64,000 bases of DNA from Microbacterium sp. Yaish 1 (GCF_002245215.1 NZ_NPMR01000001.1:310001-374000), one strand, 5' to 3'. Positions 34,405-43,276 are shown, counted from the stretch's first letter. Numbers and translations: made by a program. Notes: generated by a model not told the origin, from the letters alone.

Positions 34405-35511
34405 ATGACCACCAACGCGCACGCCGCCGTTCTGCACGGCCAGGACGCCCCGTTCACCTTCGAGGAGATCACCCTCGACGACATCCGTCCGAACGAACTG
34501 CTCGTGAAGGTCGCCGCCACCGGCCTGTGCCACACCGACCTCGCCGTCCAGCACGGTCACATCCGCGCGGCGTTCCCGTTCGTCCTGGGGCACGAGGGCG
34601 CTGGCACCGTCGAGCAGGTCGGCGATGCCGTCGTCGGCTACGCCGTCGGCGACAAAGTCGCGGTGTCGTTCGCCTCGTGCGGCCGCTGCACCAACTGCCT
34701 CACGGGACGCGAGGCCTACTGCCGCAACTTCATGGCGCTCAACTTCGGCGGAGCCCGCGAGGACGGCTCGGTCACCATGACCGCTGCCGACGGCTCCGCC
34801 GTGCACGGCTCGTTCTTCGGACAGTCCTCGTTCGCCAGCCACGTCATCGTCGAGGCCCGCAACGCGGTGAAGCTGCCCGCGACCGCCGACGTCGAGATCG
34901 CCGGCCCCCTCGGCTGCGGCGTGCAGACCGGAGCCGGCACCGTGCTCAACTCGCTCGACGTGCCCGCCGGCGCGTCCGTCATCGTGACCGGCACCGGCGC
35001 CGTGGGCCTGTCGTCGATCATGGGCGCGAAGGTCGCCGGAGCCACGACGATCATCGCGGTGGACATCATCCCGGAGCGGCTCGAGTTCGCAGCGAAGCTC
35101 GGCGCCACGCACACGGTCAACAGCAAGGACGAGGACGCCGTCGCACGCATCCTCGAGATCACCGGCGGAGTCGGCGCGGACTACGCCGTCGACACCACCG
35201 CCGTCCCCGCCGTCGTCGACACGATCGTCGCCGCCACCGCATTCGGCGCGAAGATCGCGCTGGTCGGTGTGCCGAAGCCGGGCACCGAGATCGCGCTCGC
35301 CTCGATCTCGGGCTCGGGCAAGACCTTCGTCGGCGCGATCGAGGGCGACGCGGTGCCGCAGAAGTTCATTCCCGAGATGCTCGCGCTGCACGAGGCCGGA
35401 CGCTTCCCGTTCGACCAGCTCATCACGAAGTACCCGTTCTCGGAGATCGAGCAGGCCATCGCCGACACGCAGTCGGGCAAGGCGGTCAAGGCCGTTCTCG
35501 TCATGGACTGA
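34405..35511 (+). CDS. Zinc-dependent alcohol dehydrogenase (aryl-alcohol type MDR)
   Basis: A 368-residue medium-chain dehydrogenase that oxidises alcohols to aldehydes with NAD(P). The catalytic zinc ligands lie in ATGLCHTD and GHEGAG; the structural zinc site is the four-cysteine set C-x2-C-x2-C-x7-C in the segment CGRCTNCLTGREAYC. The Rossmann motif GTGAVGL is near residue 195, followed by an acidic VDI suggesting NAD preference. Overall it resembles benzyl/aryl-alcohol dehydrogenases more than ethanol enzymes, but substrates are inferred. AAAGGA precedes the ATG. It stands alone between the SatP-like gene and the DUF1206 gene. Confidence 0.88.
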   Translation: MTTNAHAAVLHGQDAPFTFEEITLDDIRPNELLVKVAATGLCHTDLAVQHGHIRAAFPFVLGHEGAGTVEQVGDAVVGYAVGDKVAVSFASCGRCTNCLTGREAYCRNFMALNFGGAREDGSVTMTAADGSAVHGSFFGQSSFASHVIVEARNAVKLPATADVEIAGPLGCGVQTGAGTVLNSLDVPAGASVIVTGTGAVGLSSIMGAKVAGATTIIAVDIIPERLEFAAKLGATHTVNSKDEDAVARILEITGGVGADYAVDTTAVPAVVDTIVAATAFGAKIALVGVPKPGTEIALASISGSGKTFVGAIEGDAVPQKFIPEMLALHEAGRFPFDQLITKYPFSEIEQAIADTQSGKAVKAVLVMD

Positions 35512-35606
35512 CGCACCGCATACGCCGATCGGGCCGGAGCACGCGCATCGATGCGCGCTCCGGCCCGATCCGTCTCGCCGGGCGCGGAAGGCCGTAGGCT
35601 CGCGGG

Positions 35607-36416
35607 ATGGCCGAACACGGGGTGCACGACGCGGCGAGCGCCGTCGAACGGCATCCCGCGGCACGTGCGCTGGCTCGGGGCGGCTACGTCGCGAACGGTT
35701 TCGTGCACCTGTTGATCGGGTCGCTCATCGTCGCGGTGGCCTTCGGCGGCGAGCGCGACGCCGATCAGACGGGGGCGTTCCGCGCGGTCGCTGAGCTTCC
35801 GCTCGGTTTCGTCGCGCTGTGGGCTGCGGCCGCGCTCCTGACCGCGCTGGGCGTGTGGCATCTCGCGGAGGGCATGCTCGCCTCGCGGCGCCGGCGGGGC
35901 GCGGCCGTCTGGGGGCTGCGGGTCTCGGAGTGGGGACAAGCGGTCGTGTTCCTGTTCTTCGGCGGCCTGTCCGCCGCGGTGGCGCTCGGCGCCCGCCCGC
36001 AGGCCGACGAGTCCGCGCGCGACGCGAGCCGCGGCATCCTCGCGCTTCCCGGCGGTGTATTCGCGATCGTGCTCGTCGGAATCGGCGTCGCGATCGCCGG
36101 AGTGGTCTTCGTCGTCATGGGCGTGCGCCGTTCGTTCCACACGAAGATGACGCTCCCCGGCGGTGCCGTCGGCCGCGCCGTCGAGGGCCTCGGGGTCGTC
36201 GGCTTCATCGCGAAGGGCATCGCCCTCGGCTCGCTGGGCGGGGTGCTCATCGTCGCCGCCGTGCGTTCCCGCGCCGACGAGGCCGGCAGCCTGGATGCCG
36301 CCATCCGGGCGCTGCTCGACCTGACGTTCGGCCCCGAGATCGTGGTCGTCGTGGGGGCCGGGCTCATCGCCTACGGCGTGTTCACGGTCTTCCGCGCGCG
36401 CTACGCCGACCTCTGA
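35607..36416 (+). CDS. DUF1206 membrane protein
   Basis: A 269-residue protein with six predicted helices in three pairs, each pair beginning with an Arg-Gly/Ala element (ARGGYVANGFVHLLIG; LRVSEWGQAVVFLFFG; VEGLGVVGFIAKGIALG), the repeated layout of DUF1206. The function of this family is unknown. The loops carry several arginines and acidic residues but no cofactor motif. It is convergent with proS, with a strong hairpin in the 114-base gap. Confidence 0.85.
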   Translation: MAEHGVHDAASAVERHPAARALARGGYVANGFVHLLIGSLIVAVAFGGERDADQTGAFRAVAELPLGFVALWAAAALLTALGVWHLAEGMLASRRRRGAAVWGLRVSEWGQAVVFLFFGGLSAAVALGARPQADESARDASRGILALPGGVFAIVLVGIGVAIAGVVFVVMGVRRSFHTKMTLPGGAVGRAVEGLGVVGFIAKGIALGSLGGVLIVAAVRSRADEAGSLDAAIRALLDLTFGPEIVVVVGAGLIAYGVFTVFRARYADL

Positions 36417-36484
36417 ACCCGCGGTCTTCCCGACGGCTGCCCACCTTCGGGCGCACGTCGGCACGTCGAGCGCAGCAAGAAGTG

Positions 36485-36517
36485 CGCCGGATGCCGCGAA
36501 CTGCGCGGCATCCGGCG
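36485..36517. terminator. Bidirectional hairpin between the DUF1206 gene and proS
   Basis: Perfect 14-bp arms (36485-36498 and 36504-36517), 5-base loop, between two convergent stops. Contains the GGATGCCGCG core also seen in the mutY/rbfA hairpin. No long U tract. Confidence 0.8.
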
Positions 36518-36530
36518 ATGAACGCTGAGA

Positions 36531-38288
36531 TCAGCGGGCGGTGAGTCGCGCGACGGCGTCGGCGACCGCGACGGTCTCGCGCTCCCCCGTGCGGCGGTCC
36601 CACAGCTCGACCTGGCCGTCGGCCGCGCCGCGCCCGACGATGACGATGCGCGGCACGCCCACCAGCTCGGCGTCGCCGAACTTCACGCCGGGCGACACCT
36701 TCGGGCGGTCGTCGTAGACGACCTCCAGGCCCGCTGCCTCGAGCTCGCTCGAGAGCTGCTCGGCCAGCTCGAAGGCCGCGGCATCCCGGCCCGTCGCCAC
36801 GACGTGCACGTCGAAGGGAGCGACCGATGCGGGCCAGATCAGTCCGCGCTCGTCGTTGTTGAGCTCGGCGATGATCGCGAGGATGCGGGTCACGCCGATG
36901 CCGTACGAGCCCATCGTGACCGTGACGAGCTTGCCGTTCTCATCGAGGACCTTCAGCCCCAGCGCTTCGGCGTACTTCCGGCCGAGCTGGAAGACATGGC
37001 CGATCTCCATGCCGCGCGCGATCGAGACCGGACCCGAGCCGTCGGGAGCCGGATCGCCCTCGCGCACGGTGGCGACCTCGACGAACGCATCGGCTGTGAA
37101 GTCGCGGCCAGCGACGAGCGAGTGCACGTGCTTCTGGTCGATGTTCGCGCCGGTGATCCACGAGGTGCCGTCGACGACGCGCGGGTCGAGGACGTAGCGG
37201 ATGCCGGTCGCCGACTCCTCGCCCAGCACCGGGCCCTCGGGCGACCAGGGGCCGATGTAGCCCTTGACCAGCAGCGGGTTCTTGGCGAAGTCCTCGGCCG
37301 TCGCCGGCTCGACCTCGGCCGGCGCGAAGGCGACCTCCACGCGCTTGTCGTCGACGTCGCGGTCGCCGGGCAGGCCCACGACGACGAGCTCCCGCGTGCC
37401 GTCGAGGTGCGTGAGGGCGAGCACGACGTTCTTGAGCGTGTGCGCCGCGGTGAACTCGCCCTCGAGGTTCGCGTTGACGTGTGCCACGAGCGTCTCGATC
37501 GTGGGGGTGTCGGGCGAGTCGAAGATGACCGGCTCCGGCAGCCCGTCGATCGGCCCCGCCTCGGGGACGACCGTCGTGAACGCCTCGACGTTCGCGGCGT
37601 ACCCGCCCGCGGAGCGCACGAACGAGTCCTCGCCGACCGGGGTCGGGTGCAGGAACTCCTCCGAGCGCGACCCGCCCATGGCTCCGGCATCCGCCTGGAC
37701 GATGACGTACTCGAGACCGAGACGCTGGAAGATGCGCTCGTACGCGTCGCGCTGGGCCTGGTAGCTCGCCTCGAGCCCGGCGTCGTTCGCGTCGAACGAG
37801 TAGGCGTCCTTCATCGTGAACTCGCGGCCGCGCAGCAGACCGGCGCGGGGGCGCGCTTCGTCGCGGTACTTGTCCTGGATCTGGTAGATCGTCAGCGGCA
37901 GGTCCTTGTACGACGAGTACAGGTCCTTCACGAGCAGCGTGAACGCTTCTTCGTGCGTGGGGGCGAGCAGGTAGTCGCCGCCCTTGCGGTCCTGCAGACG
38001 GAACAGCAGGTCGCCGTACTCCTCCCAGCGACCCGTCGCCTCGTACGCCTCGCGCGGCATCAGCGCCGGGAAGTGCACCTCCTGGGCGCCGGCCGCGGCC
38101 ATCTCCTCGCGCACGACGCGCTCGATCTTGGCCTTGACGCGCAGGCCGAGCGGCAGCCACGCGAAGATGCCCGCCGCCTGCGGTCGGATGTAGCCGGCGC
38201 GGATCAGCAGCTTGTGACTGGCGACCTCGGCGCCCGCGGGGTCTTCACGGAGCGTGCGGAGGAACAGGTGCGACATACGGGTGACCAC
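36531..38288 (-). CDS. proS: Prolyl-tRNA synthetase
   Basis: Charges tRNA-Pro. The 585-residue protein is the long bacterial form: class II motif 1 region ([21 protein letters not shown] is split across it), motif 2 with [17 protein letters not shown], an editing domain between about 225 and 405 (GYIGPW and related segments) that hydrolyses mischarged Ala-tRNA, motif 3 with [10 protein letters not shown], and the C-terminal anticodon-binding domain. The usual family start MVTR...S is present from GTG 38288; an internal ATG at 38276 is possible. It is convergent with the DUF1206 gene. In relatives proS lies close to rimP-nusA; here three unrelated rightward genes intervene. Confidence 0.95.
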   Translation of the reverse strand: MVTRMSHLFLRTLREDPAGAEVASHKLLIRAGYIRPQAAGIFAWLPLGLRVKAKIERVVREEMAAAGAQEVHFPALMPREAYEATGRWEEYGDLLFRLQDRKGGDYLLAPTHEEAFTLLVKDLYSSYKDLPLTIYQIQDKYRDEARPRAGLLRGREFTMKDAYSFDANDAGLEASYQAQRDAYERIFQRLGLEYVIVQADAGAMGGSRSEEFLHPTPVGEDSFVRSAGGYAANVEAFTTVVPEAGPIDGLPEPVIFDSPDTPTIETLVAHVNANLEGEFTAAHTLKNVVLALTHLDGTRELVVVGLPGDRDVDDKRVEVAFAPAEVEPATAEDFAKNPLLVKGYIGPWSPEGPVLGEESATGIRYVLDPRVVDGTSWITGANIDQKHVHSLVAGRDFTADAFVEVATVREGDPAPDGSGPVSIARGMEIGHVFQLGRKYAEALGLKVLDENGKLVTVTMGSYGIGVTRILAIIAELNNDERGLIWPASVAPFDVHVVATGRDAAAFELAEQLSSELEAAGLEVVYDDRPKVSPGVKFGDAELVGVPRIVIVGRGAADGQVELWDRRTGERETVAVADAVARLTAR

Positions 38289-38338
38289 GAGTCGAGTCTA
38301 CGGATGCCGCGGGGCCACGACGTGCGCACGAACATTCG

Positions 38339-39538
38339 TCACCCCGTCGCGTCTCGCATCGCCGACAACACGCGCTCGGCGGCATCCACGACGTCCGGCG
38401 CCTCCATGATCTCCACGACATTCACGCCGTCGGTCGCGAGGAGGTAGGAGCTGTCGGGACGGATAGCACCGACACCCCGCACGGCTTCGGTCGCGCCCGC
38501 GACGTCGACCGGCACCGGGACGTCGCGTCGGCCGTCACCTGCCGCGAGTCGGTCCCATTCCCACGCGCCGCCGGGGTAGATCGTCACGATGACCGCGTCG
38601 AGACGCGATGAGTTCGGCGTGTACCAGCGACAGACGGTGCCGAGCCCCGCGTCGCGCGCGATCTCCATGTGAACGTCCGTGCCGAAACCCGACGGGTACC
38701 CCTCGACGAAATCTGTCGTGCCGAGGACGTCCGCCACCGAGACCCGTTCCAGCAGCTCATCACACGTCGTCGGAGACCACCACGAGGAAGTGCGCGCGGC
38801 CGGCATCGGACGACCGGCAGCGGGCAATGCATCTCGGAACTCCGGGACGACGGCGTCGAGACGACGAGTCGTTGCTGTCTCATCGACTCCGTACCCCGAC
38901 TCGTTGAATACCGCACTGACCGTCACCAGAACCCAGGTATCACCGTCCGAGACGGCACGACGACACCCGGACCCGTCATAGAGGAACCCTTCGCAAACAG
39001 TGCTCTCGTATCGGGCAGCAACCTCACCGGGCACGACGCTGGAAGGCAGCGCGTAGGCAAGAACGCTGTCGCCGCTGCTCGGCGAGTACCAGCGACAGTC
39101 GATACCGCCGAGCAATGCGACCTCGGGAATCGCCAGATCCGCCGCTTCGTCGAAGTCTTCGCCGAAAACGCTCGAGAGGAACACCCGGTCTGCCACCTGC
39201 GTGCAGTCGCCGCCGAAGGCGATCACCGGCGCCGTGAGCTGCTGCTCGGCGTCGGGGGTCGAGGTCGCCGTGGGCATCGGCTGCGGAGTCTGGGAGGGCG
39301 TGGGTGTCGGGGTCGGCGTCGGCGTGGACGTCTCGACGGGAGTCGCGATGCGGTCGTCGGGGCGGAGGGCCGCGAAGGCGACGCCTGCGACGACGACGGC
39401 CACGAGGGCGGACGCGGCCGCTCCCGCGACGATGCGCGAGCGGCGCGCGCGGGCGGCGCGCAGCCGTTTCACGCCACCGATGACGCGATCACGCAGATCG
39501 CCGTGCTCGTCCGGGGTGAGCTGATCGTTCAGGTCCAC
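38339..39538 (-). CDS. Membrane-anchored protein cotranscribed with an ECF sigma factor
   Basis: A 399-residue single-pass protein: short cytoplasmic N-terminus (about 1-35, Arg-rich near the membrane), one helix at about 37-59, a Thr/Pro linker with repeated TP (70-90) and a large extracellular part with paired cysteines in repeated modules (DCRWY, VCRWY). It overlaps the sigma factor gene by 10 bases, so it is probably its anti-sigma or sensor partner, although no classical zinc-binding anti-sigma motif is seen. Its C-terminus (LLATDGVNVVEI) resembles that of the lipoprotein at 40773-41840 (VFATDGTNVVSI), indicating paralogy. No known family was recognised. Confidence 0.82.
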   Translation of the reverse strand: MDLNDQLTPDEHGDLRDRVIGGVKRLRAARARRSRIVAGAAASALVAVVVAGVAFAALRPDDRIATPVETSTPTPTPTPTPSQTPQPMPTATSTPDAEQQLTAPVIAFGGDCTQVADRVFLSSVFGEDFDEAADLAIPEVALLGGIDCRWYSPSSGDSVLAYALPSSVVPGEVAARYESTVCEGFLYDGSGCRRAVSDGDTWVLVTVSAVFNESGYGVDETATTRRLDAVVPEFRDALPAAGRPMPAARTSSWWSPTTCDELLERVSVADVLGTTDFVEGYPSGFGTDVHMEIARDAGLGTVCRWYTPNSSRLDAVIVTIYPGGAWEWDRLAAGDGRRDVPVPVDVAGATEAVRGVGAIRPDSSYLLATDGVNVVEIMEAPDVVDAAERVLSAMRDATG

Positions 39539-40065
39539 GATGCCTCCAACGCCGTCATCTCGTCTCGTAGCCGGCTCTTCGCCCGTGAGAGGCGTGACTT
39601 GACCGTGCCGACGGGGATCCCCAGCGTCTGAGCGACATCGCGCTCGGGGTAGCCCTCGAGCACGCTGAGGACGACGACGCTCTGCTCACCGGCCGGCAGC
39701 TGCTTGAGCGCCGCGAGCACGCCGCTCTCGTCGTGGGCCGACGGCGCCGCGGATGCGGACGCCGCTGGGGTCTTCGCCAACAGCGCTCGGTAGCGCCGTC
39801 CCGATCGCTCGAGATTGCGCGCCGTGTTCGCAACGGTCGTCAGCAGCCACGGCAGCGGCGATCCGTCGACCAGGCGCACACTCGCGCGCTTGCGCCAGAG
39901 TTCGAAGAACGCGATGGCGACCGCATCCTTCGCGTCCTCGCGATCGGTCAGCAGCCGGGTCGCGTGCCGGAACAGCCGCGACTCGTATCTGTCGAACAGG
40001 TCTCCCAGCGCGGACTCGTCGCCCGCCCGCAGTCGCTGCCATGCAGCGGCTTCATCATCTCCCAC
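39529..40065 (-). CDS. ECF-type RNA polymerase sigma factor
   Basis: A 178-residue extracytoplasmic-function sigma factor with region 2 (LFDRYESRLFRHATRLL; DAKDAVAIAFFELWRKR) and region 4 (LPAGEQSVVVLSVLEGYPE; GIPVGTVKSRLSRAK) only. It would direct polymerase to a small regulon in response to an envelope signal relayed by the membrane protein encoded downstream (10-base overlap). GTG 40065 fits the family N-terminus; there is a weak CAGGG element upstream. It is divergent from pcp across 59 bases with a 7-bp-arm palindrome at 40095-40112. Confidence 0.9.
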   Translation of the reverse strand: MGDDEAAAWQRLRAGDESALGDLFDRYESRLFRHATRLLTDREDAKDAVAIAFFELWRKRASVRLVDGSPLPWLLTTVANTARNLERSGRRYRALLAKTPAASASAAPSAHDESGVLAALKQLPAGEQSVVVLSVLEGYPERDVAQTLGIPVGTVKSRLSRAKSRLRDEMTALEASWT

Positions 40066-40094
40066 ACCCTGTAGTGTCCGGCACCGCCGCAAAG

Positions 40095-40112
40095 GTTCGC
40101 GGCCGCGCGAAC
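40095..40112. promoter_or_regulatory. Palindrome in the sigma factor / pcp divergent promoter
   Basis: GTTCGCG and CGCGAAC (40095-40101 and 40106-40112) with a 4-base spacer, next to a TAATCT -10-like hexamer (40113-40118) for pcp. Possibly a repressor site or a self-recognised element; unproven. Confidence 0.4.
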
Positions 40113-40124
40113 TAATCTGAGCGG

Positions 40125-40760
40125 ATGACGACCGTGCTGCTGACCGGGTTCGAGCCATTCGCGGGAGACGCGACCAACCCGTCGGGCGATGCCGTCCGTC
40201 GAGTGGCCCGGGAGTGGGACGGCCCCGAGAATCTCGTCACCGCCGTGCTTCCCGTCGAGTTCGACGGCGCTCGCCGCAACCTCCTCCAGCTCATCACGGC
40301 CCACGAGCCGGATGTCGTCGTCGCCACGGGGCTGGCCGGCGGACGCACCGGCGTCACGATCGAGCGCGTCGCCATCAATCTCATGGACGCGCGCATCCCC
40401 GACAACGCCGGCGACCAGCCGGTCGACGTCCCGTCATCGTCCGGCGGGCCAGCCGCCCATTTCGCGACCCTGCCCGTCAAGGCGATCACGGCCGCGATCA
40501 CGGGTGCCGGCATCCCCGCCACCGTCTCGCACTCGGCCGGCACCTTCGTCTGCAACCACGTCATGTTCACCGCGCTCGATGTCGACGGTTCCCGGCTCCG
40601 CCGGGCGGGTTTCGTTCATGTGCCCTACGCGACCGAGGACGCCCCCGCCGGTCAGCCCTCGCTTCCGCTCGCCGACATCGTGAGTGCCCTGCGAATCGCG
40701 CTGCGAACCGCACTCGATACCGAGGTGGATGCGTCCTACGCCGCTGGCACGATCGCCTAG
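40125..40760 (+). CDS. pcp: Pyroglutamyl-peptidase I
   Basis: Cytoplasmic cysteine peptidase (family C15) that removes N-terminal pyroglutamate from peptides. The 211-residue protein has all triad members: E80 in TIERVAINLMDARIPDN, C143 in GTFVCNHVMF and H165 in FVHVPY, at the spacing expected of the family, and it opens with LLTGFEPF. No signal peptide. It diverges from the ECF sigma factor gene and is convergent with the lipoprotein gene (gap 12 bases). Any link with the sigma factor system is only positional. Confidence 0.95.
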   Translation: MTTVLLTGFEPFAGDATNPSGDAVRRVAREWDGPENLVTAVLPVEFDGARRNLLQLITAHEPDVVVATGLAGGRTGVTIERVAINLMDARIPDNAGDQPVDVPSSSGGPAAHFATLPVKAITAAITGAGIPATVSHSAGTFVCNHVMFTALDVDGSRLRRAGFVHVPYATEDAPAGQPSLPLADIVSALRIALRTALDTEVDASYAAGTIA

Positions 40761-40772
40761 TGCGATTCCGCT

Positions 40773-41840
40773 TCAGCTGGAGAGTGCGGTGAGCATCCGA
40801 GACAGCACCTGAGCTGCCAGGTCAATGTCGCTCTCGTAGATGCTCACGACATTCGTCCCGTCGGTCGCGAAGACGCGCACCGTTCCGTGACCCCGATCGA
40901 CGCCGAACGAGTCCGCGGCGCCGGCGACCTCGACGGCGACCGCCGCCTCGGCGTTACCCGCACGAAGTTGCTTCCACTGCCAGCCGAGACCAGGGGCGAC
41001 GAGAGGGGCGAGGATGCGGAACTCGTGCGTGTCGTAGTCGAGCCGCTCACCGTCGGAGAACATCGGGCAGGTTCGCGCGATACCGGACGAGGCGAACAGG
41101 ACGTCCTCGGGTTGCTCCGACCCCTCCCAGTAGCCATGTCGATACGGTCCGACCATGTCCTCGAGACCGATGGCCTCCCCCAGCTCGACGCAGTCGGGGA
41201 TGGACCAGGTCTGGTCGATGCGGTCGACGGGGCGTGGCTTCGTCGCCGACGCGAGGTTCCGCGACACCGCCTCGACGGCTCCGCTCAGAAGCTCTTCCGG
41301 CGCTTCATGGACCTCGGAGCCGACGATTGCGCTGACCCAGTCGTCTCCCACGCGGACGCCGAAACGACAGGCGCTCGAATCGTAGTTCGGTTCGCAGAAC
41401 GCGACCGAGTAGGCGGCGGCGATCTCGTTGGTCACCGCCGCGGCGGGTAGCACCATCGTGGTGAGGTTCCTGACACCCGCGGCGGGCTCGACGCCCTCCG
41501 CCGCAAACCAGGTGCAGGCGAGACCTCCCACGGTGCCGACGGGGTCGGGCTCCACGGGAACGGGACGCTCCGGCTCCCACAACGCGATCTGCTCGGCGAC
41601 GGTGATCGAGCCCGCACCGAGAAGCTCGTCGCGCTGCTCGACCGTGAGCATCTGGTCGCAGTCGGCGTCGAACGCCCGGACGGGCTCGAGGTTCGGTGTC
41701 GGCGTGGGTGTCGAAGAGGGAGCGGCCGTAGACGGGGTGGCCGGCGCCGGTGTCTCGGCCGCACGTTCGACGGGAGCGCATCCCACCACGAGAGCGGCGG
41801 CGAGCGCGAGGGGCAGGAACGCAACAGGGCGACGGAGCAC
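40773..41840 (-). CDS. Secreted lipoprotein related to the sigma-linked membrane protein
   Basis: A 355-residue lipoprotein: signal RRPVAFLPLALAAALVVGC with the lipid cysteine at about residue 21, a Thr/Pro linker (to about 55), then two cysteine-containing modules (FDADCDQML, LACTWFA; SIPDCVEL, IARTCPMF). The end WQWKQLRAG ... FATDGTNVVSIYESD mirrors WEWDRLAAG ... LATDGVNVVEIMEAP of the protein at 38339, so the two exported proteins share a fold and origin. GTG 41840 is chosen because it starts the signal peptide; a GGGGGC element precedes it. Function unknown; a DUF3558-like exported domain is one thing it could be. Confidence 0.83.
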   Translation of the reverse strand: MLRRPVAFLPLALAAALVVGCAPVERAAETPAPATPSTAAPSSTPTPTPNLEPVRAFDADCDQMLTVEQRDELLGAGSITVAEQIALWEPERPVPVEPDPVGTVGGLACTWFAAEGVEPAAGVRNLTTMVLPAAAVTNEIAAAYSVAFCEPNYDSSACRFGVRVGDDWVSAIVGSEVHEAPEELLSGAVEAVSRNLASATKPRPVDRIDQTWSIPDCVELGEAIGLEDMVGPYRHGYWEGSEQPEDVLFASSGIARTCPMFSDGERLDYDTHEFRILAPLVAPGLGWQWKQLRAGNAEAAVAVEVAGAADSFGVDRGHGTVRVFATDGTNVVSIYESDIDLAAQVLSRMLTALSS

Positions 41841-41907
41841 GCCCCCAGCCTGGCAGGACCGGCATGCCGGCCCCGGCATCCGCCGTCGAAGCGTTATGGA
41901 ACCGATC

Positions 41908-43065
41908 TCAGGCGGTGACGACCTGTGCCGTACCGAGGGGCGCGTCGGGGCCGAGCTCGTCGGCGATACGGCGGGCCTCTTCGATGAGCGTCGCGACGAT
42001 CTCCGATTCGGGCACGGTCTTGATGACCTCGCCCTTGACGAAGATCTGTCCCTTGCCGTTGCCCGATGCGACGCCGAGGTCAGCCTCGCGAGCCTCACCC
42101 GGTCCGTTCACCACACAGCCCATGACCGCGACGCGCAGCGGCACGGTGACATCCTTGAGGCCCGCGGTGACGTCGTCGGCGAGCGTGTAGACGTCGACCT
42201 GCGCCCGCCCGCATGACGGGCACGAGACGATCTCGAGCTTGCGCTCCCGCAGGTTGAGCGACTGCAGGATCTGGTGTCCGACCTTGACCTCTTCGGCCGG
42301 CGGCGCCGACAGCGAGACACGGATGGTGTCGCCGATCCCCTCGCCCAGCAGGATGCCGAACGCGGTGGCGCTCTTGATCGTGCCCTGGAAGGCGGGACCG
42401 GCCTCGGTCACGCCGAGGTGCAGGGGCCAGTCGCCGCGCTCGGCGAGCTGCCGGTAGGCCTTGACCATGACGATCGGGTCGTTGTGCTTGACCGAGATCT
42501 TGAAATCGTGGAAGTCGTGCTCCTCGAAGAGCGAGGCCTCCCAGACGGCGCTCTCGACGAGCGCCTCCGGCGTCGCCTTGCCGTACTTCTCGAGCAGGCG
42601 CCGGTCGAGAGAGCCGGCGTTGACGCCGATGCGGAGCGAGACGCCCGCGGCCTTCGCCGCGTTCGCGATCGCTCCGACCTGGTCGTCGAACTTCCGGATG
42701 TTGCCCGGGTTCACGCGCACCGCGGCGCATCCGGCGTCGATCGCCTGGAAGACGTACTTCGGCTGGAAGTGGATGTCGGCGATGACGGGGATCTGGCTCT
42801 TCTTGGCGATGATGTGCAGTACATCCGCGTCGTCCTGCGAGGGAACGGCCACGCGCACGATCTCGCAGCCGGATGCCGTGAGCTCGGCGATCTGCTGGAG
42901 TGTCGCGTTGATGTCGGTGGTCGGCGTCGTCGTCATCGACTGCACGCTGACGGGGGCTCCTCCCCCGACGAGCACCTTTCCGACGCGGATCTGCCGGCTC
43001 TTGCGGCGAGGGGCGAGGACGTCCGGAACCTGGGGCATCCCGAGATTGACAGCTGGCACGGGCAC
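41908..43065 (-). CDS. ispG: 4-hydroxy-3-methylbut-2-enyl diphosphate synthase (flavodoxin-dependent)
   Basis: 4Fe-4S enzyme of the MEP isoprenoid pathway that converts MEcPP to HMBPP. The 385-residue protein has [15 protein letters not shown] near residue 41-55, the TIM-barrel segments ADIHFQP and [14 protein letters not shown], and the C-terminal cluster-binding domain with SCPSCGR and [11 protein letters not shown] supplying three cysteines, plus a conserved Glu. Length is normal for the short bacterial form. GTG 43065 is used. dxr and rseP, usually its upstream neighbours, are at 52903 and 45241; the trpL-trpEG unit sits between ispG and rseP. Confidence 0.95.
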   Translation of the reverse strand: MPVPAVNLGMPQVPDVLAPRRKSRQIRVGKVLVGGGAPVSVQSMTTTPTTDINATLQQIAELTASGCEIVRVAVPSQDDADVLHIIAKKSQIPVIADIHFQPKYVFQAIDAGCAAVRVNPGNIRKFDDQVGAIANAAKAAGVSLRIGVNAGSLDRRLLEKYGKATPEALVESAVWEASLFEEHDFHDFKISVKHNDPIVMVKAYRQLAERGDWPLHLGVTEAGPAFQGTIKSATAFGILLGEGIGDTIRVSLSAPPAEEVKVGHQILQSLNLRERKLEIVSCPSCGRAQVDVYTLADDVTAGLKDVTVPLRVAVMGCVVNGPGEAREADLGVASGNGKGQIFVKGEVIKTVPESEIVATLIEEARRIADELGPDAPLGTAQVVTA

Positions 43066-43130
43066 AGCCTACGCGGCACCGCCGCAGACGGGCTGGGAGC
43101 CGCGCGACGCCGCATCCCCGACGCGGGTGT

Positions 43131-43136
43131 GATAAT
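43131..43136 (+). promoter_or_regulatory. trpL: Probable -10 box of the trp leader
   Basis: GATAAT within an extended TGTGATAAT context, 8 bases before the leader ATG. A start point about 7 bases downstream would make the leader peptide nearly leaderless. No good -35 hexamer is visible. Confidence 0.55.
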
Positions 43137-43144
43137 TTCGCCCC

Positions 43145-43180
43145 ATGCGCACGCGCCTCTCCTGGTGGCACACCGCCTAG
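43145..43180 (+). CDS. trpL: trp attenuator leader peptide
   Basis: Eleven-residue peptide MRTRLSWWHTA with tandem Trp codons (43163-43168) and a TAG stop, directly ahead of an attenuator and the anthranilate synthase gene. When charged tRNA-Trp is scarce the ribosome stalls at the two Trp codons, freeing the downstream strand to form the anti-terminator; when Trp is plentiful the ribosome reaches the stop and the terminator at 43209-43237 forms. The stop codon lies inside a perfect 20-base palindrome (43169-43188). There is no room for a ribosome binding site if transcription starts near 43143, consistent with leaderless translation. Confidence 0.88.
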   Translation: MRTRLSWWHTA

Positions 43181-43188
43181 GCGGTGTG
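43169..43188 (+). promoter_or_regulatory. trpL: trp attenuator pause palindrome and anti-terminator strand
   Basis: Perfect 20-base palindrome spanning the leader stop codon (the 1:2 pause hairpin). Its right half holds GGCGGT (43180-43185), which can instead pair with ACCGCC at 43210-43215, the left arm of the terminator, making the 2:3 anti-terminator. Confidence 0.8.
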
Positions 43189-43208
43189 TTCGACGTGCAC
43201 ACGTTTCA

Positions 43209-43237
43209 GACCGCCCGGCGTTGAAGGCCCGGCGGTC
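43209..43237 (+). terminator. trpL: trp attenuator terminator hairpin
   Basis: GACCGCC (43209-43215) pairs with GGCGGTC (43231-43237); after one mismatch an inner GGC/GCC extends the stem, loop of 7. It is followed by TTCTTCG and lies 39 bases before the trpEG start. Confidence 0.85.
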
Positions 43238-43276
43238 TTCTTCGTGGGGCGGGCGCTCCGACGAAGAAAGACGACG

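Noticed and set aside
43181..43276. Upstream in-frame extension of trpEG from about 43184
   Set aside because: This would translate the attenuator hairpins; the leader peptide and terminator explain the region better, and family similarity begins at 43277.
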